Below are positions 33,508-41,744 of a stretch of DNA of 64,000 bases, in pieces. The notes beneath the pieces were generated by a model that worked only from the letters and a program-made list of their open reading frames with translations, did no database searches and was not told the DNA's origin. The DNA is from Bacteriovoracaceae bacterium UBA6153. Its GTDB lineage: Bacteria; Bdellovibrionota; Bacteriovoracia; Bacteriovoracales; Bacteriovoracaceae. The stretch's first letter is position 1. Each line of letters starts with the position of its first letter. The stretch covers positions 124,001-188,000 of the forward strand of contig DIUR01000012.1 of the NCBI GenBank assembly GCA_002428265.1, written 5' to 3'. Position numbers and translations under genes: made by a program.

Positions 33508-33893
33508 TAGTAGTTCATGAAGATTGAAGCACGCGAGTCTTCCATTCCTGGATAAGAAACTTTTACGATACATCCACTTAAGTCCGCACCTGGAAGCCAT
33601 GCGATTTGAACTTCCCAAGTTTTCTTGAAAACTTTTGTGTCTACATTGAATCCTGAATGAAGAAGAAGGGTCTGCTTATATTCACACTCAAAATTCCCCC
33701 ATTGATTTTCAATGGTCACCTTTGGAGTTGCTGTAGAGCTTTTAGACTTCGTATCCAGTGTTAAAGAAATAATCCCTTTATTTGCTGAATCTACTAGAAC
33801 TTCTTTTCCTGGAACTAATTTTGAGTATTCTGAGTTGTAAGCAAAAGCGCTAAGTGAAGAAAGCATAAGAAGAGACGCGAATAGTGATTTCAT
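33507..33893 (-). CDS. Small secreted protein, unknown
   Basis: A 128-residue protein with a signal peptide (1-18, ending AFA) and a beta-rich mature part with two cysteines (FECEY, SGCIV). GGGGGA is a good ribosome site 7 bases before the ATG. It is coupled to the downstream methyltransferase by a 1-base overlap, and divergent from the first deacetylase gene. Confidence 0.65.
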   Translation of the reverse strand: MKSLFASLLMLSSLSAFAYNSEYSKLVPGKEVLVDSANKGIISLTLDTKSKSSTATPKVTIENQWGNFECEYKQTLLLHSGFNVDTKVFKKTWEVQIAWLPGADLSGCIVKVSYPGMEDSRASIFMNY

Positions 33894-34044
33894 AAGTTAT
33901 CCCCCAATAAGTCATTTAATTTTGCCGATTTAAACCATAAATAAGCTTCATATGTCTCAATCCATGAAATTTTTTCAATGACCGCCATATTTAAAATAGT
34001 TCAGGTATAAAGCCCCCAAGCACAAATACAAGGGGATTTTTAAT

Positions 34045-34845
34045 ATGAAGACAACACTTCTAGCAGCATTGCTTGTTTTATCAGCAAACTCTTATGCTGA
34101 TTTTTCTCAGAAAATTATTGGTAGTGAAACTGATGTTCAAGATAAAGATTTCAACCGTGGAAACATGGAGAGACTTCACCGTGGACACAATGAAATCATC
34201 TTAACTTTCGATGATGGACCAACTCCAGGTGTAACAAATAAAGTTTTAGACATCCTTAAAGAAAATGACGTTAAAGCAACTTTTTTTGTTATCGCTAACA
34301 ATGCAAAAGAGCAACCAGCTCTTATGAAGAGAATTTTAAGTGAAGGTCACATTGTGGCAAATCACTCTCTTTCTCACCATGCTCTTAAAGATCTAAGTTT
34401 CTTCTCTTGGAAAAAAACTGTTAAGAAAGAAATCTTAGACGCTCACGCGATCTTAGCTCCATACATGAAAAATGGAAAAAACTTTTACTATAGAGCACCG
34501 GAAGGAGCTTGGGATAACAAGTTTGCTGACCTAGTAAACCAAGACCCAGTCGGAAGACAATACATCGGTCCTATTCTTTGGGATATCGGTGGATCAGTTA
34601 CTCAAAACGATGCTGGACAATATACACAAGCAGCAGACTGGGCATGTTGGAGCAAAAAAATTACTGTTGAAGACTGTCTAGCTGGATACCTTAATGAGTC
34701 TAAGAAAAATAAAGGTGGAGTTGTTTTAATGCACGATCTTCGCCCTCAATCAGCAGAGATGCTTGCTAAGTATATCCCGGCACTAAAAGAAGCTGGTATG
34801 AACTTTAAGACTCTTGATGATATTGATTGGGATTCAAGAAAATAA
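34045..34845 (+). CDS. Secreted polysaccharide (peptidoglycan-type) deacetylase, paralogue 1
   Basis: A 266-residue NodB-fold metal-dependent deacetylase with a signal peptide (1-18, ending SYA). Motifs: TFDDGP (about 53-58), the metal-binding His pair in NHSLSHH, the YRAPEGAW motif, and VLMHD near the C-terminus. It removes acetyl groups from an N-acetylated sugar polymer, probably peptidoglycan, outside the cytoplasm. It is paralogous to the protein at 37898 (shared DFS N-terminus, RAQ/RGHNEIILTFDDGPTPGVTN and PQSAEML). AAGGGG lies before the ATG. Confidence 0.9.
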   Translation: MKTTLLAALLVLSANSYADFSQKIIGSETDVQDKDFNRGNMERLHRGHNEIILTFDDGPTPGVTNKVLDILKENDVKATFFVIANNAKEQPALMKRILSEGHIVANHSLSHHALKDLSFFSWKKTVKKEILDAHAILAPYMKNGKNFYYRAPEGAWDNKFADLVNQDPVGRQYIGPILWDIGGSVTQNDAGQYTQAADWACWSKKITVEDCLAGYLNESKKNKGGVVLMHDLRPQSAEMLAKYIPALKEAGMNFKTLDDIDWDSRK

Positions 34846-34854
34846 GATTTTAAA

Positions 34855-34890
34855 TAAAAAGGCCCGTTTTAATAGCGGGCCGTTTTAATT
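34855..34890. terminator. Bidirectional terminator
   Basis: GGCCCG and CGGGCC form a stem (34861-34881) with a T run on the plus side and an A run (34855-34860) serving the minus strand. It lies between the deacetylase gene and the convergent regulator gene. Confidence 0.8.
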
Positions 34891-34891
34891 A

Positions 34892-35692
34892 TTATCTATA
34901 AATTTCATGATCATCCCCACGAACAGATTTACTTAAAGGTATTAAATGTACTCCCAAATTATAAACACGCGTCTTTTCACCATCTGCTAAAAACTCGGCC
35001 ATCTTCTTTCTAAATTTCATAATTTCTTTTTTAGCTTCAGGAATCCTGTCTTCATTGATCGCAATCGTAATCGAAGTAATATCTCTTTCGGAAATATCAT
35101 CACTCTCCAAGGACATAATTGATTTCTCTAAAATCTGCTTTTGAAAATGCCTAATCCCAGCAGAAGCCACATCTGTTGAAGTCGACAAATGCGCAGCGGT
35201 TCTATAGAGTTTACCGTTTTCATCGCGGTCTAAAATTTCAAGTCTTAATAATCTATCAATCGCAAGTTTTGCTTCAAGCTCACTGATTGAAAGCATTTTT
35301 GCTATCCACTTAGGATCTTCATTAAAGGAATCTATATAAAGAAGCTGGGTAATACCGTAGTGGTACCACTCCTTCATGGCATTGAAGCAATCAATGGTTA
35401 ATTCTTTTTCATGGCGGTCTTCATGACTTTCTTCCGAAGCTCCTCCCGTATAAAAAGAATAAAGAGTTTCTCTTTCAATCGGACCCAGCACAAGCGCGTC
35501 TGCGATTCGTACTGCGAGATTAAAAGTGAGTCTTCTTTTTCCCGAGAGAATCCTGGAGAGAACTGCGGGACTTACTTCAACCATTCTTGCAAAGGCCCGA
35601 AGTGAGAACTGTGGGTTCTTCTTAATTTTCTCGGCCAGAAGATTTTCAAGCCAAAGTTGTGAGCTAGTGTTTTCTATTTTTGTTGTTTCCAT
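34892..35692 (-). CDS. TIGR02147-family transcriptional regulator
   Basis: A 266-residue protein. The N-terminus (about 10-65) is a Cro/CI-like helix-turn-helix (SLRAFARMVEVSPAVLSRILSGKRRLT); the long C-terminal domain with a winged-helix-like start (WIAKMLSISELEAKLAIDRLL) is typical of the TIGR02147/DUF4423 family, which is abundant in Bdellovibrionota and Fibrobacteres. ATG 35692 is preferred, as the upstream extension is Phe/Asn-rich and unlike the family. It is divergent from the barrel-protein gene and may bind the palindrome at 35781-35791. Confidence 0.82.
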   Translation of the reverse strand: METTKIENTSSQLWLENLLAEKIKKNPQFSLRAFARMVEVSPAVLSRILSGKRRLTFNLAVRIADALVLGPIERETLYSFYTGGASEESHEDRHEKELTIDCFNAMKEWYHYGITQLLYIDSFNEDPKWIAKMLSISELEAKLAIDRLLRLEILDRDENGKLYRTAAHLSTSTDVASAGIRHFQKQILEKSIMSLESDDISERDITSITIAINEDRIPEAKKEIMKFRKKMAEFLADGEKTRVYNLGVHLIPLSKSVRGDDHEIYR

Positions 35693-35790
35693 AAATTCAT
35701 TATCGTTGAAATTAAAAAATATAAAAGACAAATGGATACAATCTGTTGCCACATGGAAACATCCGACAAGACTTATCAGGATACATTGTA

Positions 35791-35818
35791 TTGACTGAGA
35801 TTCTTTGCGCTCTATAAT
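35791..35818 (+). promoter_or_regulatory. Near-consensus sigma-70 promoter
   Basis: TTGACT (35791-35796), a 16-base spacer and a perfect TATAAT (35813-35818). Transcription would begin near 35825, about 20 bases before the inferred ATC start codon and about 10 before its GGAG ribosome site. An 11-base palindrome (ATACA-T-TGTAT, 35781-35791) abuts the -35. Confidence 0.75.
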
Positions 35819-35845
35819 GAATGAAATTTCATCCTGGAGATCCGT

Positions 35846-36472
35846 ATCAAGAATTTATTCTTATTAGTCACAAGTGTGCTCATTATAAACTCCGCTTTTT
35901 CACAGACGGCCGAAGTCTCGCCTCCTCATCCTGCCTACACTCCTGAAAAAACGAGTATGCAAAATAGAATGAATCTCAAGTATCAGGTCGCTGCAGGTAT
36001 TATCGGTAGAGAGTATCTCGAAAGCCCTTTAACTCTTTCTTTAGGATATTATGTAAACTCCAATAGTATTCTGAGCCTTCGCTATACGAATTTCAATGGA
36101 ACTGACATTGATGATAAAGCAGCCGTTAAGCTTAGAGCTGTCACTCTTGGTTACAGGCATTTTACAGGAAACAGTTTTAACTTCATGACCTCACTCTATT
36201 ACAGAAGAAGCACTATCGATTATAGGAATGAAGGCAAGTTCGTTCTCTTTGGACCAACAAACCTTATCTATGAAGATGTAGGAGTTGGTTTTAGAATTGG
36301 TAACGAATGGCAGTGGGAAAACTTCACAATGGGTGCAGATTGGTTTGGACTTAACCGCACGGTAGCTAAAATTAATTACAAACAACAGTCGGCCGGAGTT
36401 CTTGATGAGCTTCATTTTGAGAAAGAATGGACTCTGACACTTTTTAGTTTTTATTTAGGCTACTCGTTCTAA
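35846..36472 (+). CDS. Secreted beta-barrel-like protein with an apparent ATC start
   Basis: About 208 residues. The signal peptide only makes sense if translation starts at ATC 35846: it then reads as initiator, KNLFLLVTS, VLIINSAFSQ. GGAG lies exactly 6 bases upstream, and a strong promoter places the transcript start just before it. The first conventional start codon in frame (GTG 35876) would cut the signal peptide in half. The mature part is rich in alternating aromatic strands and ends LGYSF, suggesting a small outer-membrane barrel. Function unknown. Confidence 0.6.
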   Translation: MKNLFLLVTSVLIINSAFSQTAEVSPPHPAYTPEKTSMQNRMNLKYQVAAGIIGREYLESPLTLSLGYYVNSNSILSLRYTNFNGTDIDDKAAVKLRAVTLGYRHFTGNSFNFMTSLYYRRSTIDYRNEGKFVLFGPTNLIYEDVGVGFRIGNEWQWENFTMGADWFGLNRTVAKINYKQQSAGVLDELHFEKEWTLTLFSFYLGYSF

Positions 36473-36495
36473 AATTGTGCGACGAGTAGTTAAAT
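36460..36495 (+). terminator. Weak terminator-like inverted repeat over the stop codon
   Basis: An 8-bp perfect inverted repeat (CTACTCGT at 36460-36467, ACGAGTAG at 36482-36489) brackets the stop codon and is followed by an AT-rich tail. No long T run, so only tentative. Confidence 0.4.
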
Positions 36496-36624
36496 ATTCG
36501 TAGCAACGCATGTCCCCATTGGTAACTTAGGCCTTTATTTGAGTAAATCTCCGCAAATTATTTGATGTCTTAGTGCGATTAACGTGTTACGTAGCCCTTA
36601 ACAAAACCTTCAAGGGGACTATAA

Positions 36625-37317
36625 ATGAAAACACTATTAACAGTATTTTTCGCATTATCACTAAGCTCAGCAGTCTTTGCTCAAGACATGGCCGGAGCAA
36701 CAGTTTCAGCAACAAGACCTGTAGATGTAAACGTATCATTTACTCCAGCGACATTCGAATCTAAGCCGTGGACGAAAGAATTTCGTTACGTTGTTGTTGT
36801 TAACAAAGCAACGACTGGTAAAGATGCTCAGACAATTCAGGTTTATGAGTACGGACAATTAATCAGAAAAGAAAAAGTATCTACAGGTAGAGATGAATTT
36901 GAAAAAGCTGGTCAAAACCACGCTAAAAAAGATTCTTGGACTGTTACACCAACTGGTTACTACACTCCAGATTTCCTAAGTAAAGATCACAAGTCATCAG
37001 CATACGGTGGGAAATTCTCATGGTTAATTGGTGGAACAAAAATGCCATACGCAATTTTCTTCAACGGTGGAATCGCTCTTCACGAAGCTCCAAAAGGAAC
37101 TGAAGGAAAATTAGGTAAAAAAGCTTCAGGTGGATGTGTTCGTTTACCAAGCTCACTTGCTGGTGATTTATTCACTCGTATCCAGGAAACTCGTGGATCA
37201 AGAAATCCAAGATTCAACGTTGATGGGTCTGCAAAGCTAGATGCTGACGGACAACAGCTTTACACAAAAGCTACTTTCTCAGCTTTAATTGTTGTTCAAA
37301 ATATCGTTACTGAATAA
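36625..37317 (+). CDS. Secreted L,D-transpeptidase (YkuD family)
   Basis: A 230-residue envelope enzyme with a signal peptide (1-19, ending VFA). The YkuD domain (about 50-190) has His153 in GIALHEAP and the nucleophile Cys171 in SGGCVRLP, where most family members have SHGC. It makes or edits 3-3 cross-links in peptidoglycan, or attaches proteins to it. It is monocistronic, with a strong terminator after it. It lies between two peptidoglycan-type deacetylase genes. Confidence 0.87.
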   Translation: MKTLLTVFFALSLSSAVFAQDMAGATVSATRPVDVNVSFTPATFESKPWTKEFRYVVVVNKATTGKDAQTIQVYEYGQLIRKEKVSTGRDEFEKAGQNHAKKDSWTVTPTGYYTPDFLSKDHKSSAYGGKFSWLIGGTKMPYAIFFNGGIALHEAPKGTEGKLGKKASGGCVRLPSSLAGDLFTRIQETRGSRNPRFNVDGSAKLDADGQQLYTKATFSALIVVQNIVTE

Positions 37318-37333
37318 TTAGTTAGTTCTATAT

Positions 37334-37369
37334 GCCCTCTTATCTGCTTGATAAGAGGGCTTTTTTTTT
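37334..37369 (+). terminator. Strong rho-independent terminator
   Basis: A perfect 11-bp stem (GCCCTCTTATC / GATAAGAGGGC) with a 5-base loop and a run of nine T follows the L,D-transpeptidase gene. Confidence 0.93.
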
Positions 37370-37432
37370 GCCTTTTTAGTCTCCATACTCTTTCAATATT
37401 TCAGTCTTAGAATCTCTCCAACGGAGGAATCT

Positions 37433-37762
37433 ATGGCAAAAAATAAAGCAAACAGACAACTCACAATACTTTTTCTCATAAGCTTATCTATCTCTGCCGT
37501 TATCGCGCAGGAGCACGGAAAAGGGCCTGGCCAGGGCAGAGGAAGAGGACCAAGGCCAACACTTACAGAGGAACAAAAAACCTGCTTAGACGGCAAAATT
37601 GGAGTTCCTGGAGGCGAAAAACCTACCAGAGAATCAATGGCAGCAGCATTTGCTGAGTGCGGAGTAGAAAAACCCAAAGGACCACCTCCTGGCAATGGAG
37701 AACGCTCCCAAAAAAACCAGAAACAGGAGCAAGAAGCCGTCACTCAATCCGAAGCTGAATAA
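37433..37762 (+). CDS. Small secreted Gly/Pro/Arg-rich protein
   Basis: A 109-residue protein with a signal peptide (about 1-25, ending VIA). The mature part starts with a Gly/Arg/Pro-rich stretch (KGPGQGRGRGPRP), then a short unit with two cysteines (KTCLDG and AECGV) in a TEEQ...ESMAAAFAECG pattern, and a Gln/Glu-rich tail. A CGGAGGA ribosome site lies 5 bases before the ATG. No function assigned. Confidence 0.7.
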   Translation: MAKNKANRQLTILFLISLSISAVIAQEHGKGPGQGRGRGPRPTLTEEQKTCLDGKIGVPGGEKPTRESMAAAFAECGVEKPKGPPPGNGERSQKNQKQEQEAVTQSEAE

Positions 37763-37800
37763 TTAATTAGGGTTAATGATTCAAGCTGAAGAGAAGTATT

Positions 37801-37841
37801 AAGAGCAGAGCTCCCTTCTCGGACTCTCTGCTCTTTTTTTT
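37801..37841 (+). terminator. Rho-independent terminator
   Basis: A 10-bp stem (AAGAGCAGAG 37801-37810 with CTCTGCTCTT 37826-37835) with a 15-base loop is followed by a T run. Confidence 0.85.
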
Positions 37842-37897
37842 GTGAAATTTTTTCATAAAACATCTTCAGGCCCCAATAGGGAGTATAAAAGGCTCCT

Positions 37898-38662
37898 ATG
37901 AAAATAACTCTTCTTATTTGCCTTCTATTCACGTCCATAAATTCTTATGCTGATTTTTCATCTGTTGTGATCGGTCACAATACTCCTGTAAAAAAAGTTC
38001 ATCGCGCTCAAAATGAAATCATTTTAACTTTTGATGACGGCCCAACTCCAGGGGTGACGAATCGAATTTTAAACACACTGAAAAAACATAATATTAAAGG
38101 GACGTTTTTTGTCCAGGCCGAAAATGCGATCAACTACCCTGAACTGATGAATAGGATTGTTAATGAAGGCCACATTGTGGGCAATCATTCTTATACTCAT
38201 CAGGTGCTTACTAATCTTGAATACTCCTCATGGAAACAAGTCGTACAAAAAGAAGTCCTCGATGCTCATGAAGTGATCGCTCCCTACATGACAAACGCTC
38301 AGCACTTTTACTACCGCGCTCCGGGTAGTTATTGGGAACCAAGATTTGCACAATTTCTCAATGAAGATGAAATTGGTAAAAACTATATCGGCCCCATTCA
38401 TTGGGATATAGGTGGAAAACTTGAAATCAGAAATGGCCGCGTAGCTAAAGCAGCTGACTGGGAATGCTGGAGAAAGAAAGTTCCTGTTAATGAATGCTTG
38501 TCAGGGTACATAGCTGAGACGAGACAAAACGCTGGTGGAGTCGTTTTAATACATGATGTGAGCCCTCAGTCGGCCGAGATGCTAGAGAGATACCTTGCCA
38601 TCCTAGGCAATGCATTTACCTTCAGAACTCTGGATGACCTTAACTTGAATGATAAAAAATAA
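37898..38662 (+). CDS. Secreted polysaccharide (peptidoglycan-type) deacetylase, paralogue 2
   Basis: A 254-residue NodB-fold deacetylase with a signal peptide (1-18, ending SYA). Motifs: TFDDGP (about 46-51), NHSYTHQ, YRAPGSYW and VLIHD. It differs from paralogue 1 by lacking about 12 residues between the signal peptide and the first motif. It is clearly a duplicate of the gene at 34045, separated by about 3 kb. It likely acts on N-acetylated peptidoglycan. It has its own short upstream region after a terminator. Confidence 0.9.
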   Translation: MKITLLICLLFTSINSYADFSSVVIGHNTPVKKVHRAQNEIILTFDDGPTPGVTNRILNTLKKHNIKGTFFVQAENAINYPELMNRIVNEGHIVGNHSYTHQVLTNLEYSSWKQVVQKEVLDAHEVIAPYMTNAQHFYYRAPGSYWEPRFAQFLNEDEIGKNYIGPIHWDIGGKLEIRNGRVAKAADWECWRKKVPVNECLSGYIAETRQNAGGVVLIHDVSPQSAEMLERYLAILGNAFTFRTLDDLNLNDKK

Positions 38663-38670
38663 TTTTTTAG

Positions 38671-38700
38671 GCAAAAAAAGGCCCGCATTACTGCGGGCCT
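38671..38700. terminator. Terminator shared by rpsA and the deacetylase
   Basis: A 9-bp stem (AGGCCCGCA / TGCGGGCCT, 4-base loop). On the minus strand it is followed by seven T, so its main use is to stop rpsA; the plus-strand tail is weak. Confidence 0.85.
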
Positions 38701-38740
38701 CCTTAAATAACTACGGGTGGGTTAAACCTTTCGCTATTAA

Positions 38741-40456
38741 TTAAAGATCTTTTTTGAATTTATCAGCAAGAGTTGCAGATTTTACTTTATCAGTCGACTT
38801 GTACTCTCCGCCGTGTGCAGCAGATTTGATTGATAGAGCAATTTTCTTCGCTTCTTTGTCTACTGAGATAACCATAGCTTTAGGCTTGTCACCTTTCTTG
38901 ATTACGTCAGATGGCTTTTCTACTCTTTCGTCAGAAAGTTCAGAAATGTGGATTAGACCTTCGATACCAGTTTCAAGTTCAACGAAAGCTCCGAAGTCCG
39001 TTACACGAACAACTTCTGCTTCTACAACTGTTCCAACTGGGAATCTTGATTCAATCTTCTTCCATGGATCTTCTTCAAGTTGCTTAAGACCTAAAGAGAA
39101 CTTTTGGTTTTCTTTATCAACAGCAAGAACCATCGCAACGACCTCTTGTCCTTCTTTGAACTCGTCAGCAACGTTGATGTTTTTCTTAGTCCAAGACACG
39201 TCAGAAACGTGGATTAGAGCGTCCATGTCTTCGCCTAGGTCAACGAATACACCGAAATCAACGATTGATTTAACTTTACCTTTAACTTTGTCACCAACTT
39301 TGAACTTAGTAACTAGAGCATCCCATGGGTTTGCTTGAAGTTGTTTTAGACCAAGAGAGATTCTCTTGTTTTCAACATCTACGTCTAGAACTTGTGCTTC
39401 GATTCTGTCGCCAGCATTGAAGTGTTTAGTTGGGTTTTTAATTTTGTTTGTCCAAGACATTTCTGATACGTGGATTAATCCTTCGATACCATCGTCAAGT
39501 TCAATGAATACACCGTAGTCTTTTACAGACACGATTTCACCAGCAACTTTAGTTCCTGGGATGTACTTGTTCTTAGCTTCTTCCCATGGATTAGCTTGAA
39601 CTTGTTTTAGACCAAGAGAAACTCTCTCTTTATCTGTATCAAATTTAAGAATCTTAACTTCGATTTCATCACCGATGTTTAGGATGTTGCTTGGGTGTTT
39701 AACTCTTCCCCATGACATATCTGTAATGTGAAGAAGACCGTCGATACCACCAAGGTCAATGAATGCACCGTAGTCAGTAATGTTTTTAACGATCCCTTTA
39801 ACAACCATTCCTTCTTCGATTTGAGAAAGAATTTCACCGCGCATTTTTCCACGCTCTTCAGCAAGGATTGCACGACGTGAAAGAACGATGTTCCCACGTT
39901 TTTTGTTGAACTTAATAACTTTGAATTCCATTGTTTTACCAATGTACTTATCAAGGTATCTTGTTGGACGGATGTCAATTTGTGATCCTGGAAGGAACGC
40001 TTTAACTCCGATATCAACAGAAAGACCACCCTTAACTTTTGCGATAACTGTACCAGTTAATGGTTCACCTGATTCGCAAGCTAGAGAGATTCTATCCCAT
40101 GCTTTTAGGATTTCAGCCTTATCCTTAGAAAGGATTAGGTTACCCATGTTTGATTCTAGTTTTTCTAGGTAGACTTCAATCTTGTCACCTTTTTTGATTT
40201 TTAGAGAACCATCGTAGTTTTGGAATTCCTTAACTGATACAAGACCTTCTTGCTTGTAACCGATGTCTACTGTTACGTAGTCTTGACCGATGTTGATGAT
40301 GTTCCCCATGAAAACTTCACCTTCTTCAAAATTCTTAGAAATCGAACTGTCCAGTAGCGCACTAAAATCCGTTGATGCTTTCGTTTCAACATCGTCACCA
40401 ATGACAACGTCGTAACCTTTCATCCAATTTGCTTTTAGTTCTTGTTTTTGAGCCAT
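38741..40456 (-). CDS. rpsA: 30S ribosomal protein S1
   Basis: A 571-residue protein with six S1 RNA-binding repeats (starting at about residues 43, 127, 212, 297, 384 and 471), each showing the G-x-V-x-x-I/V-x-D-F/Y-G-A/V-F-V/I-x-L pattern. It binds mRNA and brings it to the 30S subunit. Length is normal. The four C-terminal repeats are so alike that the DNA shows internal near-repeats. It has its own promoter (40539-40567) and a 5' hairpin, which may serve autoregulation. Confidence 0.96.
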   Translation of the reverse strand: MAQKQELKANWMKGYDVVIGDDVETKASTDFSALLDSSISKNFEEGEVFMGNIINIGQDYVTVDIGYKQEGLVSVKEFQNYDGSLKIKKGDKIEVYLEKLESNMGNLILSKDKAEILKAWDRISLACESGEPLTGTVIAKVKGGLSVDIGVKAFLPGSQIDIRPTRYLDKYIGKTMEFKVIKFNKKRGNIVLSRRAILAEERGKMRGEILSQIEEGMVVKGIVKNITDYGAFIDLGGIDGLLHITDMSWGRVKHPSNILNIGDEIEVKILKFDTDKERVSLGLKQVQANPWEEAKNKYIPGTKVAGEIVSVKDYGVFIELDDGIEGLIHVSEMSWTNKIKNPTKHFNAGDRIEAQVLDVDVENKRISLGLKQLQANPWDALVTKFKVGDKVKGKVKSIVDFGVFVDLGEDMDALIHVSDVSWTKKNINVADEFKEGQEVVAMVLAVDKENQKFSLGLKQLEEDPWKKIESRFPVGTVVEAEVVRVTDFGAFVELETGIEGLIHISELSDERVEKPSDVIKKGDKPKAMVISVDKEAKKIALSIKSAAHGGEYKSTDKVKSATLADKFKKDL

Positions 40457-40479
40457 AAATACCTCGAGAGATTTTTTTA

Positions 40480-40494
40480 CCTGATAAAATCAGG
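40480..40494 (-). promoter_or_regulatory. Hairpin in the rpsA leader
   Basis: A perfect 6-bp inverted repeat, CCTGAT/ATCAGG with a 3-base loop, lies between the promoter and the GAGG ribosome site of rpsA. Ribosomal protein S1 is known to regulate its own translation in E. coli through leader structure; here this is only a candidate. Confidence 0.35.
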
Positions 40495-40538
40495 CCCCAG
40501 CTTTTGCTTTAAAAAAGAATCACTAGATTTGAGAGGCA

Positions 40539-40567
40539 AATATAAGGCCTTATGGAAGTTTTGTCGA
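40539..40567 (-). promoter_or_regulatory. rpsA promoter
   Basis: TCGACA (-35, 40562-40567) and TATATT (-10, 40539-40544) with an ideal 17-base spacer. It lies directly after the end of the glycosyltransferase gene, so rpsA can be expressed apart from the upstream LPS operon. Confidence 0.7.
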
Positions 40568-40577
40568 GGGGGCGTTG

Positions 40578-41744
40578 TTATTTCTTCCTGAATAAACGGA
40601 CTCTTCGCTGAACCGACTTTGAATAAAGGTTCATAAGAGAGGTTTTATAACTTTTATGAGAGTGCTCGCGCTCGATGAAGTACTTATAAAGTCTGGTTTT
40701 TTCACGATAAACCGCCTGACCGAGGATCATTTTCTCCCACTTGTCCCTTAGTTCACGCGCGTCAAAAAGTTTATAGGTTTCCCCCACTCCTTCGTACTCT
40801 TCCAGTAAATCCTTGCTGCAAAAGTTGCGGGCGAGGATGGCCGGGACTTCGTGAACCAAGGCACTGATGGCAAAGTCTTCGATAAGCTCGTCCGGAGCAT
40901 TACTGACCCAAAGATCGAGTCTGGAGATCACTCCGACAATATCCTGAGTGGTGACGAATAAAACATCGTCTTGCAAATCGAGTTCTTGAATGTCTCTCAT
41001 TAAATTAGGAAGCAGGGCCATCGTTTGAAAATCAACAGGTGAGATTAAAACAAGTTTACTTTTTTTCCCGCCAGGCTCTTTTTCATTGATAACTTTTAGT
41101 GCAGATAAAATTGGAGTCAACCTTTTGTGGTCACTTAATCCTGGAGAGACATAAGTTCCGGTTAAGAAGTAATCTTTATACAATTCAAAATTTACTGCGA
41201 TCTGAAGTGGATTGACGGCGTCTTCGTATTTTATTCCAAGTCCAAAATATTCAACTTTTTTCAGAGGTAAACCTAAGTTTCCAAGTGCATCTTGAAGAAG
41301 ATTTTTATTGGCAATAATGAGTGAGTCGATTCTTGAGATCAGCGGTCGATACCAAAATCTTTGAAGTGGCTTATCAATCGAGTGATCCTGTGTGAGAACC
41401 AGGGCCGTAATATTTTGTCTCTTAAGCTGGATGCTTAAAGAAAAAAGTAAATTGAAATTGTAGCAGTGAACGATGTCGATATGAGCTTTCTTAAAAGCTT
41501 CTGCAAGCGAGAGATGTTTATGAAAGCGAAAAAAGCGATTCAGAAAATGAGGTTTGTATGGAATGACGGTGATCTCGAGAAGCTTTGCCATTTTAGCGGC
41601 GAAAGAGTCTTCGTACGTGCAAAGATAAATATTGTATCCGTGCTTTTTTGCCTGCGCGATGTCTCTAAAAGCAAAACGCTCTTTTGTGTTCCATCCCTTA
41701 CTTGGTAGAACGTAGAGAATATTTCGAGAGTACTTGTTGCCCAA
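40578..41744 (-). CDS. GT-B-type glycosyltransferase (family 4-like)
   Basis: A 388-residue protein with a GT-B layout. The N-terminal domain has NILYVLPSKGWNTKERF and DIVHCYNFN; the C-terminal domain has a candidate nucleotide-sugar region (PDELIEDFAISALVHEVPAILA, about residues 290-311) that resembles the E-x7-E segment of family 4. It likely adds a sugar to a surface glycan. It is the last gene of the lipid A block, directly after the DUF3108 lipoprotein gene, so LPS core or surface sugar is a reasonable guess. Confidence 0.7.
   Translation of the reverse strand: MGNKYSRNILYVLPSKGWNTKERFAFRDIAQAKKHGYNIYLCTYEDSFAAKMAKLLEITVIPYKPHFLNRFFRFHKHLSLAEAFKKAHIDIVHCYNFNLLFSLSIQLKRQNITALVLTQDHSIDKPLQRFWYRPLISRIDSLIIANKNLLQDALGNLGLPLKKVEYFGLGIKYEDAVNPLQIAVNFELYKDYFLTGTYVSPGLSDHKRLTPILSALKVINEKEPGGKKSKLVLISPVDFQTMALLPNLMRDIQELDLQDDVLFVTTQDIVGVISRLDLWVSNAPDELIEDFAISALVHEVPAILARNFCSKDLLEEYEGVGETYKLFDARELRDKWEKMILGQAVYREKTRLYKYFIEREHSHKSYKTSLMNLYSKSVQRRVRLFRKK

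Noticed and set aside
36473..36624. Possible RNA gene in the 152-base gap before the L,D-transpeptidase
   Set aside because: No tRNA cloverleaf or other recognisable RNA fold beyond a weak terminator-like inverted repeat.
37393..37743. Minus-strand frame opposite the small Gly/Pro-rich secreted protein
   Set aside because: Cys/Ser/Pro/Phe-rich antisense shadow; the plus-strand gene has a strong ribosome site, signal peptide and terminator.
38754..39338. Long plus-strand open frame antisense to rpsA
   Set aside because: It mirrors the codon pattern of rpsA, has no ribosome site or recognisable protein features, and lies fully inside a certain gene.
39050..39720. Direct repeats resembling a repeat array in rpsA
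   Set aside because: The near-identical stretches correspond to successive S1 domains of one protein, not to CRISPR or a mobile element.
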